Source: Mesorhizobium sp. NZP2298 (GTDB lineage Bacteria; Pseudomonadota; Alphaproteobacteria; Rhizobiales; Rhizobiaceae). From it: a stretch of DNA of 64,000 nt. The stretch covers positions 5,406,001 through 5,470,000 of the forward strand of contig NZ_CP033365.1 of NCBI RefSeq assembly GCF_013170825.1, given 5' to 3'. The notes below the pieces were generated by a model. That model was not told the DNA's origin, did not search any database, and saw only the letters and a list, made by a program, of their open reading frames with translations. A program made the translations under genes and the position numbers. Of this stretch, positions 20,046-28,657 are shown piece after piece (within the stretch, counting starts at the first letter, position 1; each line of letters begins with the position of its first letter).

Positions 20046-20852
20046 ATGCAAAGCTTGAAAATCCTGCTGCTCGGCGCCGCCATCGGATCGGCGACCGTCC
20101 TCCCCGCCTCCGCTTCCTCATCCGCCTGGTACAACAGCGAGGGCGGCAAGGTGCGGCTGGTGACATCAGGAAAGCCGGACGAGGCCGGCCGCATCCAGGG
20201 CGTGCTCGACATAGCGCTCAAGCCCGGCTGGAAGACCTACTGGCGCGATCCGGGTGACGCCGGCGTGCCGCCGCAACTCGACATTTCGGCCAGCACCAAT
20301 ATCGCCGATGCCGCCCTCTCGTTTCCGGCGCCCCAACGCCACGACGATGGCTATGGCAAATGGGCCGGCTACAATTACCCGGTTTCGCTGCCTGTGACAT
20401 TCACGCTGGCGACGCCGAACCAACCGGCGGTCATCGACGCCGATATCTTTCTCGGCATTTGTGAAACGATCTGCATCCCCGTGCAGACGCGGCTGACCGT
20501 CGACCCCACTTCCGATCCCGACAATGCCGACGACGCAGCCTTGGTGAAGGCGAGTTTTACGGCCCTGCCGGCGCCGGCAAAGCCTGATTTCGGCATCAAC
20601 GTGCTGCCGGGCGATCACGAGACACTGGTTGTCGAGGCGAGCTTTCCCGGTGACCCGGAGGCGGCGGATTTCTTCGTCGCCGGTGAGCGAGACTACATGT
20701 TCGGCACCCCTTCCCGCAGCGAGAAGGACGGCAAGCTGATCTTCACCGTACCGATCCTCGACCGTCCTTCGACAACGCCCACGGATGGCGGACTTCACTA
20801 CACGCTGACGAGTTCGGCGGGCGCTGTCGAAGGACTGCTGCCTTTCCCTTGA
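20046..20852 (+). CDS. DsbD N-terminal-domain protein, secreted
   Basis: A 268-residue exported protein consisting of a signal peptide (cleavage after LPASASS) and a DsbD-alpha-like immunoglobulin-fold domain. The domain shows [21 protein letters not shown], the aromatic [13 protein letters not shown] block, and the paired cysteines in GICETICIP, which match the redox-active C-x3-C of the DsbD N-domain. The membrane and thioredoxin parts of DsbD are absent, so this is a stand-alone periplasmic partner; a dedicated CcdA-like electron donor is not in this window. It is followed after 76 bases by a peroxiredoxin, which suggests a thiol-redox context. Confidence 0.85.
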   Translation: MQSLKILLLGAAIGSATVLPASASSSAWYNSEGGKVRLVTSGKPDEAGRIQGVLDIALKPGWKTYWRDPGDAGVPPQLDISASTNIADAALSFPAPQRHDDGYGKWAGYNYPVSLPVTFTLATPNQPAVIDADIFLGICETICIPVQTRLTVDPTSDPDNADDAALVKASFTALPAPAKPDFGINVLPGDHETLVVEASFPGDPEAADFFVAGERDYMFGTPSRSEKDGKLIFTVPILDRPSTTPTDGGLHYTLTSSAGAVEGLLPFP

Positions 20853-20928
20853 CGCCTCGATGGTTGCAGGAAGCCGCCGAGTTCGCTACGCAAGCACGCA
20901 CTCTTCCCATTCCCCAAGCGAGGAACTC

Positions 20929-21411
20929 ATGACCATTTCCGTTGGCGACAAGCTGCCCGAGGCGACCTTCAAGACAATGACCGCCGATGGCGCCAAGGCG
21001 ATCACGTCAGCCGAGATTTTCCCGGGCAAGAAGGTGGTTCTGTTCGGTGTTCCCGGTGCCTTCACGCCGACCTGCAGCAACAACCATCTGCCCGGCTATC
21101 TCGAAAACCATGACGCCATCCTGGCGCGTGGCGTCGACACCATCGCCGTCGTTTCGGTCAACGACGTTCATGTCATGGGTGCCTGGGCCCGCTTCACCGG
21201 CGGTGAGGGCAAGATCCTGTTCCTCGCAGACGGCAACGGCGATTTCGCCAAGGCGGTCGGCCTTGATGCCGATTATTCCGGTGGCGGCATGGGCCTGCGC
21301 TCGAAGCGGTTTTCCATGGTCGTCGACGACGGCAAGGTGACCGCGGTCAATGTCGAGACCAAGCCCGGCGTCGACGAGTCCGGTGCGGCTCATATTCTCG
21401 GACAGCTCTGA
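20929..21411 (+). CDS. peroxiredoxin, Prx5 (AhpE/hybrid) type
   Basis: A 160-residue thiol peroxidase reducing hydrogen peroxide and organic peroxides. The peroxidatic cysteine is Cys49 in VPGAFTPTCSNNHLPGY, the Prx5-type motif, and the conserved active-site arginine region is at DYSGGGMGLRSKRFSM. The start at 20929 (MTISVGDKLPEATF) has GAGGA upstream and gives the normal family length; the reading frame upstream lacks family similarity. No glutaredoxin domain is fused, so the reductant is external. It sits downstream of the DsbD-N-domain gene. Confidence 0.95.
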   Translation: MTISVGDKLPEATFKTMTADGAKAITSAEIFPGKKVVLFGVPGAFTPTCSNNHLPGYLENHDAILARGVDTIAVVSVNDVHVMGAWARFTGGEGKILFLADGNGDFAKAVGLDADYSGGGMGLRSKRFSMVVDDGKVTAVNVETKPGVDESGAAHILGQL

Positions 21412-21504
21412 GCTTCGACGATCGCGTCGGGCGAGGCCGCGACGGCTGACCTCGCCCAAACCGCTTGCACTCCAGAACTGCCGATTTTCGGGGGATCCCC
21501 AGCA

Positions 21505-21981
21505 ATGTTTGACGTCTTCTGGCGCGCTATCGCAATTGGCGTCGGCGCCACGGCGCTGATGGATCTCTGGGCCATCTTCCTGCACAAGGCGTTCGGCCAG
21601 CCACGGCCGAATTGGGGACCGGTCGGGCGCTGGGTCTGGCATCTCGGTGACAAGGTCTTTCACGATGATATCGGCGATGCAGCGCCCTACGCACACGAAG
21701 TGGCGCTGGGCTGGGCCTTTCACTATTTCGTCGGCATCGTCTACGGCATCATCCTGGTGGTGGTGGCTGGTGCGGGCTGGCTTGCCGCGCCGACCTTCCT
21801 GCCGGCCTTCATCCTCGGCATCGTCACCGTCGGTGCCGGCTGGTTCCTGCTGGCGCCCGGCATGGGAGCGGGATGGGCAGCCTCGAAGCGACCCAATCCC
21901 ATGCGGATTCGGGCGCTCAACCTGGTCTCCCACACAGTGTTCGCACTCGGGCTTTGGGGCACCGCGCTGCTGATCCGCTAA
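21505..21981 (+). CDS. DUF2938 integral membrane protein
   Basis: A 158-residue protein with four predicted membrane helices: residues 5-25, 70-95, 98-115 and 133-155. The pattern ALMDLWAIFLHKAFGQPRPNW, followed by GRWVWHLG and HEVALGWAFHYFVGIVYG, is that of DUF2938. No function is known for the family. The stop lies 4 bases from the stop of the opposing phosphatase-like gene, so the two converge almost without a gap. Confidence 0.85.
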   Translation: MFDVFWRAIAIGVGATALMDLWAIFLHKAFGQPRPNWGPVGRWVWHLGDKVFHDDIGDAAPYAHEVALGWAFHYFVGIVYGIILVVVAGAGWLAAPTFLPAFILGIVTVGAGWFLLAPGMGAGWAASKRPNPMRIRALNLVSHTVFALGLWGTALLIR

Positions 21982-21985
21982 GGAT

Positions 21986-22570
21986 TCAGGGCTGTTCCAG
22001 TCTGTCGATCGGCCGCCATCCGTGGATGACGTGACGCGCGCCGATATCGTAGGCAAAATAGTTGCCGCCGCCGGCCGGCTGATCCGCTTCGCGGCTGATC
22101 TCCCGTCCGCTGAGGGAGAGAAGGAGGAGCGTTCCTACGCCTCCATGGCCCACAATAGTAACGTCGCCAGCGTCATGGATGCCGAGCAGAGCGCTGACCT
22201 CGCTCACGATACGATGCTGCGCATCAATTGCCCGCTCCCACCCGCGAATGCTTTTGCGCGGATTGGCGAAGAACTGGTCGGCGACTGCTTCGAACTCCAG
22301 TGGCGGCAGGAAACCTGTCGCCGACCGGTCATTCTCATGCGTCCGTTCTCTCACCTCGACGGCAAGGCCGACATGGCTTGCGAGGATCTCAGCGGTTTCT
22401 ATCGCCTTGCGTTCAGACGAAGATACGATGCGCCGTATCGATCCGACCCACGGTTGATCGAGCATCACAATCGCTCGTGCACGCCCAAAATCGGATAGAC
22501 CCCATTCCGGCACCGGAACAGTGGCATCGACCTGAACCTGGGGATGCGTCACATAGTAGAGGATCGGCAT
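21986..22570 (-). CDS. histidine-phosphatase-superfamily protein with altered RHG motif
   Basis: A 194-residue protein that aligns to the phosphoglycerate-mutase/histidine phosphatase fold. The N-terminal strand reads ILYYVTHPQ, so the canonical Arg-His-Gly is Thr8-His9-Pro10: the histidine is kept but the neighbouring arginine and glycine are lost. The later SSSERKAIETAE arginine helix and the second catalytic histidine in VTIVGHGGVGTLLL are present. It could be a phosphatase with unusual kinetics or a binding protein. It lies upstream in orientation of nothing obvious, 42 bases downstream of rnhA on the same strand. Confidence 0.8.
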   Translation of the reverse strand: MPILYYVTHPQVQVDATVPVPEWGLSDFGRARAIVMLDQPWVGSIRRIVSSSERKAIETAEILASHVGLAVEVRERTHENDRSATGFLPPLEFEAVADQFFANPRKSIRGWERAIDAQHRIVSEVSALLGIHDAGDVTIVGHGGVGTLLLLSLSGREISREADQPAGGGNYFAYDIGARHVIHGWRPIDRLEQP

Positions 22571-22612
22571 GGTCGAGAGGTTACTGCCTGAGCACGGACC
22601 AGTTGCCGGAAA

Positions 22613-23146
22613 TCAATAGCTCTGTGTCGAACGACGCGCTTTCGTGGCCGGCGGCTGTTTTGCCTGGACATCCGGCCTCGGCGCTGACCCCGCCGGCTTG
22701 AAGGAGCCTTTCTTGAACGGCGCCATGCCTTCCCTGGCCAACTCGTCGGCGCGTTCGTTCTCGGTATGGCCGGCATGGCCCTTGACCCAGTTCCATGTCA
22801 CTTTGTGGCGCCGGTTGGCTTCGTCGAGCGCCTGCCACAGCTCACCATTCTTGACCGGTTTCTTGTCGGCGGTCTTCCAGCCGTTCTTCTTCCAGCCATG
22901 GATCCATTTGGAAATGCCGTCCATGACATATTTGCTGTCGGTATGAAGTTCGACCGTGCAAGGCTCCTTCAGCGCATTGAGCGCCGAGATGGCGGCCAGC
23001 AACTCCATGCGGTTGTTGGTGGTCTCGGCCTCGCCGCCCGAAAGTTCCTTGGTGGTGCCGTTGAAGCGCAAGATGGCACCCCAGCCGCCAGGGCCGGGAT
23101 TGCCCGAACAGGCGCCGTCGGTGAAGATTTCAACCTGTTTGCTCAT
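22613..23146 (-). CDS. rnhA: ribonuclease HI with basic C-terminal tail
   Basis: Degrades the RNA strand of RNA-DNA hybrids. The catalytic core is complete: [16 protein letters not shown] with Asp10, the glutamate in [15 protein letters not shown], the aspartate in [12 protein letters not shown] and the late aspartate in [12 protein letters not shown]. The core spans about residues 1-148. A tail of about 30 residues rich in Lys, Pro and Arg extends beyond it and is an addition relative to E. coli RNase HI. The ATGA overlap at 23143-23146 couples it translationally to thrB, an association also known in other Rhizobiales. Confidence 0.96.
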   Translation of the reverse strand: MSKQVEIFTDGACSGNPGPGGWGAILRFNGTTKELSGGEAETTNNRMELLAAISALNALKEPCTVELHTDSKYVMDGISKWIHGWKKNGWKTADKKPVKNGELWQALDEANRRHKVTWNWVKGHAGHTENERADELAREGMAPFKKGSFKPAGSAPRPDVQAKQPPATKARRSTQSY

Positions 23147-24120
23147 GATACCCCGTATTCGGCCAATCCATATTCCGAAGCAGATTTGATTGCCCGATGG
23201 AATCGCATCCGTCTGATGTATTCGGCCGGGTCCCGCTTCATGACCAGGCCACCATCGGGAACGGTGAGCCAGTCGTAGAGCCGGGTCAACATGAAGCGCA
23301 GGGCCGAGCCGCGCGCCAGCATCGGAAGTGCTGCCTTTTCCTGATCACTCAGGGGCCGCACGCTCTGATAGCCGGCGAGCAGCGCCTTGCCCTTGGTGAG
23401 ATTGAAGGAAAAGTCCTTCTCGAAGCACCAGGCGTTGAGGCAGGTGGCGACGTCGTAGGCATAGAGATCGTTGCAGGCGAAATAGAAGTCGATCAGGCCG
23501 GAGAGCTTTTCGCCGAGGAAAAACACGTTGTCCGGGAAAAGATCGGCATGGATGATGCCTTCGGGGAGGCCCTTCGGCCAGTTCCGCTCGAAATCGGCGA
23601 AGTCGGCATCGACCTCGGCCGCCAGGCCCGGCTCAACCTCGTCGGCCCGGCCACGGGCTGCGGTCCACAGCTTGCGCCAGCCGTCGATGGCCAGCGCGTT
23701 GGGACGGGTCATCGAAAAATCGGCTCCAGCCAGGTGCAGGGCGGCCAGCGCCTTGCCGACCTCGGCGCAATGCGTGGCTGTCGGCCGTCGCAGCGAAAGC
23801 CCTTCGAGGAAGGTGATGATGACCGCCGGGCGGCCGGCCAGTGTGCCGATGACGCTGCCGTCATGCGCTGTCACCGGCAGCGGGCAGGACACCCCCTTGT
23901 TGGCGAGATGGCCCATCAGCCCAAGGAAGAACGGCAGGTCCGCCTTCTCGACGCGCTTCTCATAGAGCGTCAGGATGTAGGAACCCGTGGAGGTGTGCAG
24001 CAGGAAGTTCGAATTCTCGGTGCCTTCGGCGATGCCCTTGTAGGACAGGAGATCGCCAACCGGGTAGTGCTTCAGGAAAGCGCCGAGTTCGCCCTCCGCA
24101 ACATCGGTGTAGACCGCCAT
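23143..24120 (-). CDS. thrB: homoserine kinase (aminoglycoside-phosphotransferase fold)
   Basis: Phosphorylates homoserine for threonine synthesis. The 325-residue protein is the APH/choline-kinase-fold type used by rhizobia and pseudomonads rather than the GHMP type of E. coli. Key features are the N-terminal [19 protein letters not shown], the Brenner motif [13 protein letters not shown] and the metal-binding aspartate in [17 protein letters not shown]. It overlaps rnhA by 4 bases downstream and starts 5 bases after the ispH stop, so ispH-thrB-rnhA look co-transcribed. Its product feeds ThrC at 13037-14434. Confidence 0.95.
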   Translation of the reverse strand: MAVYTDVAEGELGAFLKHYPVGDLLSYKGIAEGTENSNFLLHTSTGSYILTLYEKRVEKADLPFFLGLMGHLANKGVSCPLPVTAHDGSVIGTLAGRPAVIITFLEGLSLRRPTATHCAEVGKALAALHLAGADFSMTRPNALAIDGWRKLWTAARGRADEVEPGLAAEVDADFADFERNWPKGLPEGIIHADLFPDNVFFLGEKLSGLIDFYFACNDLYAYDVATCLNAWCFEKDFSFNLTKGKALLAGYQSVRPLSDQEKAALPMLARGSALRFMLTRLYDWLTVPDGGLVMKRDPAEYIRRMRFHRAIKSASEYGLAEYGVS

Positions 24121-24125
24121 GTGCC

Positions 24126-25136
24126 TTACGCGGCTCCATTGACGAAGGCCATGTCGGCCGGCGTCAGTTCGACATCGCGCAATACCCGCATGACCGGAAA
24201 ATCCTCCGTTTCGGTGGCCGTGACGGCCAGGTCGATGGTAACATCAAAGCGCTGGCGGAACGCGTCGATGATCTCGTCGACGATGATCTCCGGCGCGGAT
24301 GCCCCAGCCGACAGGCCAAGGGTCGAAATGTTGCCGATGTTATTCCATGGAATCTCGGCGGCACGCTGCACGAGAAGCGACATCGTGGCGCCGGCACGCT
24401 CCGCGACCTCGACAAGGCGGCGCGAATTGGAGGAATTCGGGGCGCCGACGATCAGGTAGAGATCAGCCCCCGGCGCTGTGTCCTTGACCGCTTCCTGGCG
24501 ATTGGTGGTGGCGTAGCAGATCGATTCCGCCGCGGGCGCCTGAAGGTCGGGAAAACGGTCCTGCAGCGCACGGATGATGCCGGCGGTGTCCTCGACCGAC
24601 AGCGTGGTCTGGGTGACGAAGCCAAGCGCCTTCGGATCGGTTGGCACAAGCATGGCCGCGTCGGCCTCGGTCTCGATCAACGTGACCGCGCCCTCGGGCA
24701 ATTGCCCCATCGTGCCGATCACCTCTGGGTGTCCGGCATGGCCGATCAACAGCACATGGCGGCCAAGCCGCTGATGGCGCATGGCCTGCTTGTGGACCTT
24801 CGAGACCAGCGGACAGGTGGCGTCCAGATAGAACAGGTTGCGTGCCTGCGCGTCCGCCGGCACCGATTTGGGCACGCCATGCGCCGAGAAGACGACCGGC
24901 GACTGCCGATGCTCGGGCGGGATTTCGGAAAGCTCCTCGATGAAGACGGCGCCAAGGCTTTGCAGTCCTTCGACGACGTAGCGGTTGTGCACGATCTCGT
25001 GGCGGACATAGACCGGCGCGCCATATTTCTTCAGCGCCAGCACGACGATCTGGATGGCACGGTCGACGCCGGCGCAGAAACCGCGAGGCTGGCAGAGCCG
25101 TATCGTCAGAGGAGGCTTGGCGGTTGTCTGAAGCAT
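24126..25136 (-). CDS. ispH: 4-hydroxy-3-methylbut-2-enyl diphosphate reductase
   Basis: Last enzyme of the MEP isoprenoid pathway; forms IPP and DMAPP from HMBPP. The three iron-sulfur cysteines are visible in [13 protein letters not shown] (Cys21), [11 protein letters not shown] and [12 protein letters not shown], with the family motifs [24 protein letters not shown] and [11 protein letters not shown]. The 336-residue length is normal. AGGA precedes the ATG. The pathway's first enzyme, Dxs, is at 42420-44333. It heads the ispH-thrB-rnhA run. Confidence 0.97.
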   Translation of the reverse strand: MLQTTAKPPLTIRLCQPRGFCAGVDRAIQIVVLALKKYGAPVYVRHEIVHNRYVVEGLQSLGAVFIEELSEIPPEHRQSPVVFSAHGVPKSVPADAQARNLFYLDATCPLVSKVHKQAMRHQRLGRHVLLIGHAGHPEVIGTMGQLPEGAVTLIETEADAAMLVPTDPKALGFVTQTTLSVEDTAGIIRALQDRFPDLQAPAAESICYATTNRQEAVKDTAPGADLYLIVGAPNSSNSRRLVEVAERAGATMSLLVQRAAEIPWNNIGNISTLGLSAGASAPEIIVDEIIDAFRQRFDVTIDLAVTATETEDFPVMRVLRDVELTPADMAFVNGAA

Positions 25137-25254
25137 TGAATCCTAGCCGGTTAGTCAGCGCCGAAATGAGGTGCCTACCCCTGCCCTGTCAAGGGCATCG
25201 GTAGAAAGGGGGCGTTAGTAGAAAGGGACACCGGTAGAAAAGCGGCTCGCGCGT
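25137..25254. repeat. intergenic region with three GTAGAAA repeats
   Basis: The 118-base gap between SURF1 and ispH contains GTAGAAA at 25201-25207, 25218-25224 and 25234-25240, spaced 17 and 16 bases apart, and a small stem TGCCCT / AGGGCA at 25182-25197. On the transcribed minus strand the stem lies about 60 bases after the SURF1 stop and could weakly terminate transcription before ispH. It lacks a T-run, so the terminator reading is weak. Confidence 0.4.
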
Positions 25255-26010
25255 TCATTCCTCTTTCGCGGGACGGCGAAGCCGCAGGATGAGCACGGCT
25301 GCGAGTGCTGCGGCAAGCCCATACCAGGTGACGGCATATTGCAGGTGGCTGTTCGGCAGGTCGATGATGGTGACGCCTCCGATCGGCAGACCGCCGGGAT
25401 TCGGCGTCTTGTCCGCATCGATGAAGATCGGCACCAGCGTGAACCCGGCAGGCAGGCCGGCGCTCGCCGCCATGACGTCGCGGTCCTTCCAGTAGAAGAT
25501 GTTCTTCGCCACGTCATTGTCAGGAAGCATCATCGACGGTTTTGCCGGCAGCGGATTGCGGGCAAGGCCGGTGACCGTGACCTTGCCGGTCACCTGTCCC
25601 TTGTTCCGCTTGGCGGCGTCCTTCAGATCATAAGGCACGAAGCCACGATTGATCAGCACGAAGCGGCCATCGTCGAGGGCAAGGGGCGTGTAGACGTTGA
25701 AGCCGGCCTCGCCTTCCCAGGTCGCATAGAAATGCCGCTCGCCCGAATGCAGGAACGTCCCGGAGACCGTGACCGGCGTGTAGTCGACATCGCCGGTCGA
25801 GGTGAATTCCTTCTCGACCTCGGCCAGCGGCACAGGCGCGGAGTGGGTGCGTCGATCGATGGTCTGCAGAAGGCCTTCTTTCCAGTGCAGGCGCTGGACC
25901 TGCCAGGTGCCGAGCGCCAGAAGGATCAAAAGCAGCAGCAGGCCAAGGCCGAGCAGCAACGCCGATCGCGGCCGCGAACGGCCACGATCCTTGACGGAGG
26001 CCTCGCTCAT
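25255..26010 (-). CDS. SURF1-family cytochrome oxidase assembly protein
   Basis: A 251-residue inner-membrane protein helping haem a insertion into the aa3 oxidase. Topology is as expected: one membrane helix near the N-terminus (LLLGLGLLLLLILLALG), a periplasmic SURF1 domain with GTWQVQRLHWKEGLL, VSGTFLHSGERHFY and VLINRGFVPYD, and a second helix near the C-terminus (YAVTWYGLAAALAAVLIL). The ATG at 26010 overlaps the DUF983 stop by four bases (ATGA). It is at the distal end of the oxidase cluster. Confidence 0.93.
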   Translation of the reverse strand: MSEASVKDRGRSRPRSALLLGLGLLLLLILLALGTWQVQRLHWKEGLLQTIDRRTHSAPVPLAEVEKEFTSTGDVDYTPVTVSGTFLHSGERHFYATWEGEAGFNVYTPLALDDGRFVLINRGFVPYDLKDAAKRNKGQVTGKVTVTGLARNPLPAKPSMMLPDNDVAKNIFYWKDRDVMAASAGLPAGFTLVPIFIDADKTPNPGGLPIGGVTIIDLPNSHLQYAVTWYGLAAALAAVLILRLRRPAKEE

Positions 26011-26393
26011 TCGCTGTGGTCCAGCCGGCCTTCGGCCGCCTTGTTGGCATATTGCAGGGTGAGCAGCACACCCTTGATCAGCCGCAGCGCCGTCAGGCAC
26101 AGCACCAGGGCCAGCGGAATCCATATCAGCAGATGCAGCCAGAGCGGCGGGCTCAGCGTCACTTCGACCCAGAGAGCCAAGCCGACGATGATAAAGCCGA
26201 TGATCAGGATGACGAAGACCGCCGGCCCGTCGCCGGCATCGGCGAAGGAATAGTCGAGGCCGCAATTGATGCAGCGCTTGCCGACGGTGAGGAACCCGGA
26301 AAACAGCCGCCCCTCGCCGCAGCGTGGGCAGCGGCCATGCAGGCCAGCCGAAATCGGATCGATCGGAGGCCAGATCGCTTTGTCGTCATTCAT
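26007..26393 (-). CDS. DUF983 zinc-ribbon membrane protein
   Basis: A 128-residue protein with an N-terminal four-cysteine zinc ribbon (RCPRCGEGRLF ... CINCGLDY) followed by two membrane helices (about residues 55-75 and 82-105), the DUF983 layout. Genes of this family recur within cytochrome oxidase clusters of alphaproteobacteria, so a role in oxidase assembly is inferred but unproven. It overlaps surf1 by 4 bases, and its start lies 2 bases after the L,D-transpeptidase stop. Confidence 0.9.
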   Translation of the reverse strand: MNDDKAIWPPIDPISAGLHGRCPRCGEGRLFSGFLTVGKRCINCGLDYSFADAGDGPAVFVILIIGFIIVGLALWVEVTLSPPLWLHLLIWIPLALVLCLTALRLIKGVLLTLQYANKAAEGRLDHSE

Positions 26394-26395
26394 GG

Positions 26396-26908
26396 TTATT
26401 TCTCGATCTCGATCGGTGTCCCATCGGTCACCATTGCCCAGATGTCGTCCATGTCGGAATCCGTAACGGCAATGCAGCCATCGGTCCAGTCGACCAATTG
26501 AAGCAGCCAGCCCCACCAGCCGAAGCCATTCGGCTGGCCATGGATCATGATCATGCCGCCAGCGTCGACATTGCGTGCGTTCGCGGCCGCCAGATCGTCG
26601 GCATTGGGATAGGAGATGTGGATCGACTTGTGCGCGATGCTGTTGGGGTTGCGCCAGTCGAGAATATAGCGGCCTTCGGGCGTGCGCTGATCGCCCTCCT
26701 GGCGTTTGTGGCCGAAGGGATCTCCTCCGAGCGCGATACCGTAGCTGCGCAGGACCTTGCCGTCGCCGACCAGTTCGAGCCGCCGTTCCGCCTTGCGGAC
26801 ACGCACCAAATCGACCTTCTCAGCCGCAAGGACCGGGAACGCCAGGAGAATAAATGCACAAATCGCCCAGGAAACTGTCCGCCGCATCGGCAACCGATGG
26901 GCGATCAT
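26396..26908 (-). CDS. L,D-transpeptidase (YkuD-like), exported
   Basis: A 170-residue secreted protein with a signal peptide (WAICAFILLAFPVLA) and a YkuD domain. The catalytic signature is HGQPNGFGWWGW followed by WTDGCIAV, where the cysteine is the nucleophile. Family members cross-link peptidoglycan or attach lipoproteins. It interrupts the oxidase gene run between ctaE and DUF983. An in-frame ATG seven codons downstream (MRRTVSW) is an alternative start and would give a more standard signal peptide. Confidence 0.9.
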   Translation of the reverse strand: MIAHRLPMRRTVSWAICAFILLAFPVLAAEKVDLVRVRKAERRLELVGDGKVLRSYGIALGGDPFGHKRQEGDQRTPEGRYILDWRNPNSIAHKSIHISYPNADDLAAANARNVDAGGMIMIHGQPNGFGWWGWLLQLVDWTDGCIAVTDSDMDDIWAMVTDGTPIEIEK

Positions 26909-26923
26909 TGCGCCGAAAAGAAG

Positions 26924-26950
26924 AAGGCGGCCCGTCGCCGTGGCCGCCTT
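26924..26950 (-). terminator. intrinsic terminator after ctaE
   Basis: A 9-bp perfect stem AAGGCGGCC / GGCCGCCTT with a 9-base loop, about 27 bases past the ctaE stop on the minus strand, followed in the transcribed direction by TTCTTCTTTT. This is a good rho-independent terminator and separates the core oxidase genes from the L,D-transpeptidase/DUF983/surf1 genes. Confidence 0.75.
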
Positions 26951-26977
26951 CCAGAATCCAAATGCTGAAGGCCCGGA

Positions 26978-27856
26978 TCAGTGGCCTTCGATCACCGCGC
27001 CGACCGATCCCCAGACATAGATCGATGCAAACAGGAACAGCCAGACCACGTCGACGAAGTGCCAGTACCAGGCGGCCGCCTCGAAGCCGAAATGCTGCTT
27101 GGGGGTAAAGTCGCCCTTCATCGCCCGGATCAGGCAGACCAGCAGGAAGATGGTGCCGATGATGACATGGAAGCCGTGGAAGCCCGTCGCCATGAAGAAG
27201 GTCGCGCCGTAGATGGAATCCCTGAAGGCGAACGGAGCGTGCATGTACTCGTAGGCCTGCACCATGGTGAACAGCATGCCGAGGCCGACGGTCAGCACCA
27301 GGCCGTTGATCAGCCCCTTGCGATCGCCATGCAGCAGCGAATGGTGCGCCCAGGTGACCGTGGTGCCCGACAGCAGCAGAATAACGGTGTTGTAGAGCGG
27401 CAAATGGAAGGGATCGAGAACTTCCATGCCCTTCGGCGGCCAGACGCCACCGGTAAAGGCGGTGCGGGCATATTGCTGCGCCTCGCTCGGAAACAGGCTG
27501 GCGTCGAAATAAGCCCAGAACCAGGCGACGAAGAACATCACCTCCGATGCGATGAACATGATCATGCCGTAGCGCAGATGCAGCGACACGACGCGCGTGT
27601 GATGTCCCTCATGCGCTTCCTTGATCGTATCCGACCACCAGGCGAACATGGTGTAGAGCACGATCACGAGACCGATGAAGAACAGCCACGGATTGGCGAT
27701 GTTGAAGCCGAAGATCGGGAACGATCCACCCTTCAGATATTCCATCAGGGCGACACCGCCAAAGGCGGTGACGAGCGCCCCTACCGACCCCAGGAAAGGC
27801 CACGGGCTCGGGTCGACGAGATGATAGTCGTGATGTTTTGCGTGCGCGTCTGCCAT
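26978..27856 (-). CDS. ctaE: cytochrome c oxidase subunit III
   Basis: Core membrane subunit of the aa3 terminal oxidase, 292 residues with seven predicted helices. Diagnostic segments include [20 protein letters not shown] at the N-terminus, the carboxylate helix [46 protein letters not shown], and the C-terminal [20 protein letters not shown]. It starts one base after the ctaG stop and is followed by a terminator. Confidence 0.97.
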   Translation of the reverse strand: MADAHAKHHDYHLVDPSPWPFLGSVGALVTAFGGVALMEYLKGGSFPIFGFNIANPWLFFIGLVIVLYTMFAWWSDTIKEAHEGHHTRVVSLHLRYGMIMFIASEVMFFVAWFWAYFDASLFPSEAQQYARTAFTGGVWPPKGMEVLDPFHLPLYNTVILLLSGTTVTWAHHSLLHGDRKGLINGLVLTVGLGMLFTMVQAYEYMHAPFAFRDSIYGATFFMATGFHGFHVIIGTIFLLVCLIRAMKGDFTPKQHFGFEAAAWYWHFVDVVWLFLFASIYVWGSVGAVIEGH

Positions 27857-27857
27857 A

Positions 27858-28490
27858 TCAACCCCCGAGATTTGCTTCGGTATCTGAAACTGTCTTGCTG
27901 TTGCCCTTGGCCGGCTCCGAGGAGGCGACCGGCTTGTTCTTCTCGACCGGGAACATCGTGTAGGACAGCGTGATCGTCTTCACGTCCTTCAGTTCCGGCA
28001 CATTCACGATATCGGGGTCCACATAGAACAGGACCGGCATGTCCAGCGTTTCGCCAGGCTTCAGCGACGTGTCGGTAAAGCAGAAGCACTCGACCTTGTT
28101 GAAGTAAGGACCCGCCAGTTCCGGCTGCACGTTGAAGGTGGCTCGGCCGGTAACGGGGCGATCGAACTTGTTGGTCGCCTGATAGTGCGCCTGCACCGTC
28201 TCGCCGATCTTCATGGTCATCGAGCGCTGGACCGGCTGGAACTCCCACGGCACGCCGGCAATATTGGCGTCGAAGCGGACGGTGATCTCGCGGTCAAGCA
28301 CGCGGCCGGCATACTGCTTCTCGACACGTTGCGTCGTGCCGCCATAGCCGGTCGCCTGGCAGAACATCTTGTAGAGTGGCACGGCGGCATAGGCCATGCC
28401 GATCATGCCGGTGAAGAAGGCAAGACAAACAGCCGCGACGATGCGGTTGCTGTTTTTCCCGGCCGTCTTTCTAGGCGTCTCGACGCTCAT
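27858..28490 (-). CDS. ctaG: cytochrome c oxidase copper chaperone CtaG/Cox11
   Basis: A 210-residue protein delivering copper to the CuB site of subunit I. One N-terminal membrane anchor ([26 protein letters not shown]) leads to a periplasmic beta domain with the copper-binding [11 protein letters not shown] motif and the MPVLFYVDP strand typical of Cox11. The ATG at 28490 shares its A with the stop of the upstream small gene (TGATG), an arrangement for translational coupling. Confidence 0.95.
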   Translation of the reverse strand: MSVETPRKTAGKNSNRIVAAVCLAFFTGMIGMAYAAVPLYKMFCQATGYGGTTQRVEKQYAGRVLDREITVRFDANIAGVPWEFQPVQRSMTMKIGETVQAHYQATNKFDRPVTGRATFNVQPELAGPYFNKVECFCFTDTSLKPGETLDMPVLFYVDPDIVNVPELKDVKTITLSYTMFPVEKNKPVASSEPAKGNSKTVSDTEANLGG

Positions 28491-28657
28491 CACATCTTGC
28501 CCGACAAATTGTGGCCGAACTTCACGATCGTCGCGATGTAGAAAATGACGACCAGCACCGCCAGCGCCACGCCTATGGCGATGGATCGGCTGCGCTGGGC
28601 CTTCCTCTGGCGATCGGTCAAGGTGACCGTCTCGAGCTTTTCCTCGATCATGATCAT
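28490..28657 (-). CDS. CoxF-like small membrane protein of the oxidase cluster
   Basis: A 55-residue single-pass protein, [20 protein letters not shown] at the start, then a membrane helix ([20 protein letters not shown]) and the short tail [10 protein letters not shown]. Small proteins of this form sit between ctaB and ctaG in rhizobial oxidase loci and are called CoxF; function is unproven, possibly oxidase assembly. The start overlaps the ctaB stop by four bases (ATGA) and its stop overlaps the ctaG start by one base. It is missed if only longer frames are considered, since a longer overlapping frame runs antisense-like through ctaB. Confidence 0.85.
   Translation of the reverse strand: MIMIEEKLETVTLTDRQRKAQRSRSIAIGVALAVLVVIFYIATIVKFGHNLSGKM

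Noticed and set aside
23197..24459. Plus-strand open frame of 420 codons across thrB and ispH
   Set aside because: It is antisense to two well-identified genes and has no family similarity.
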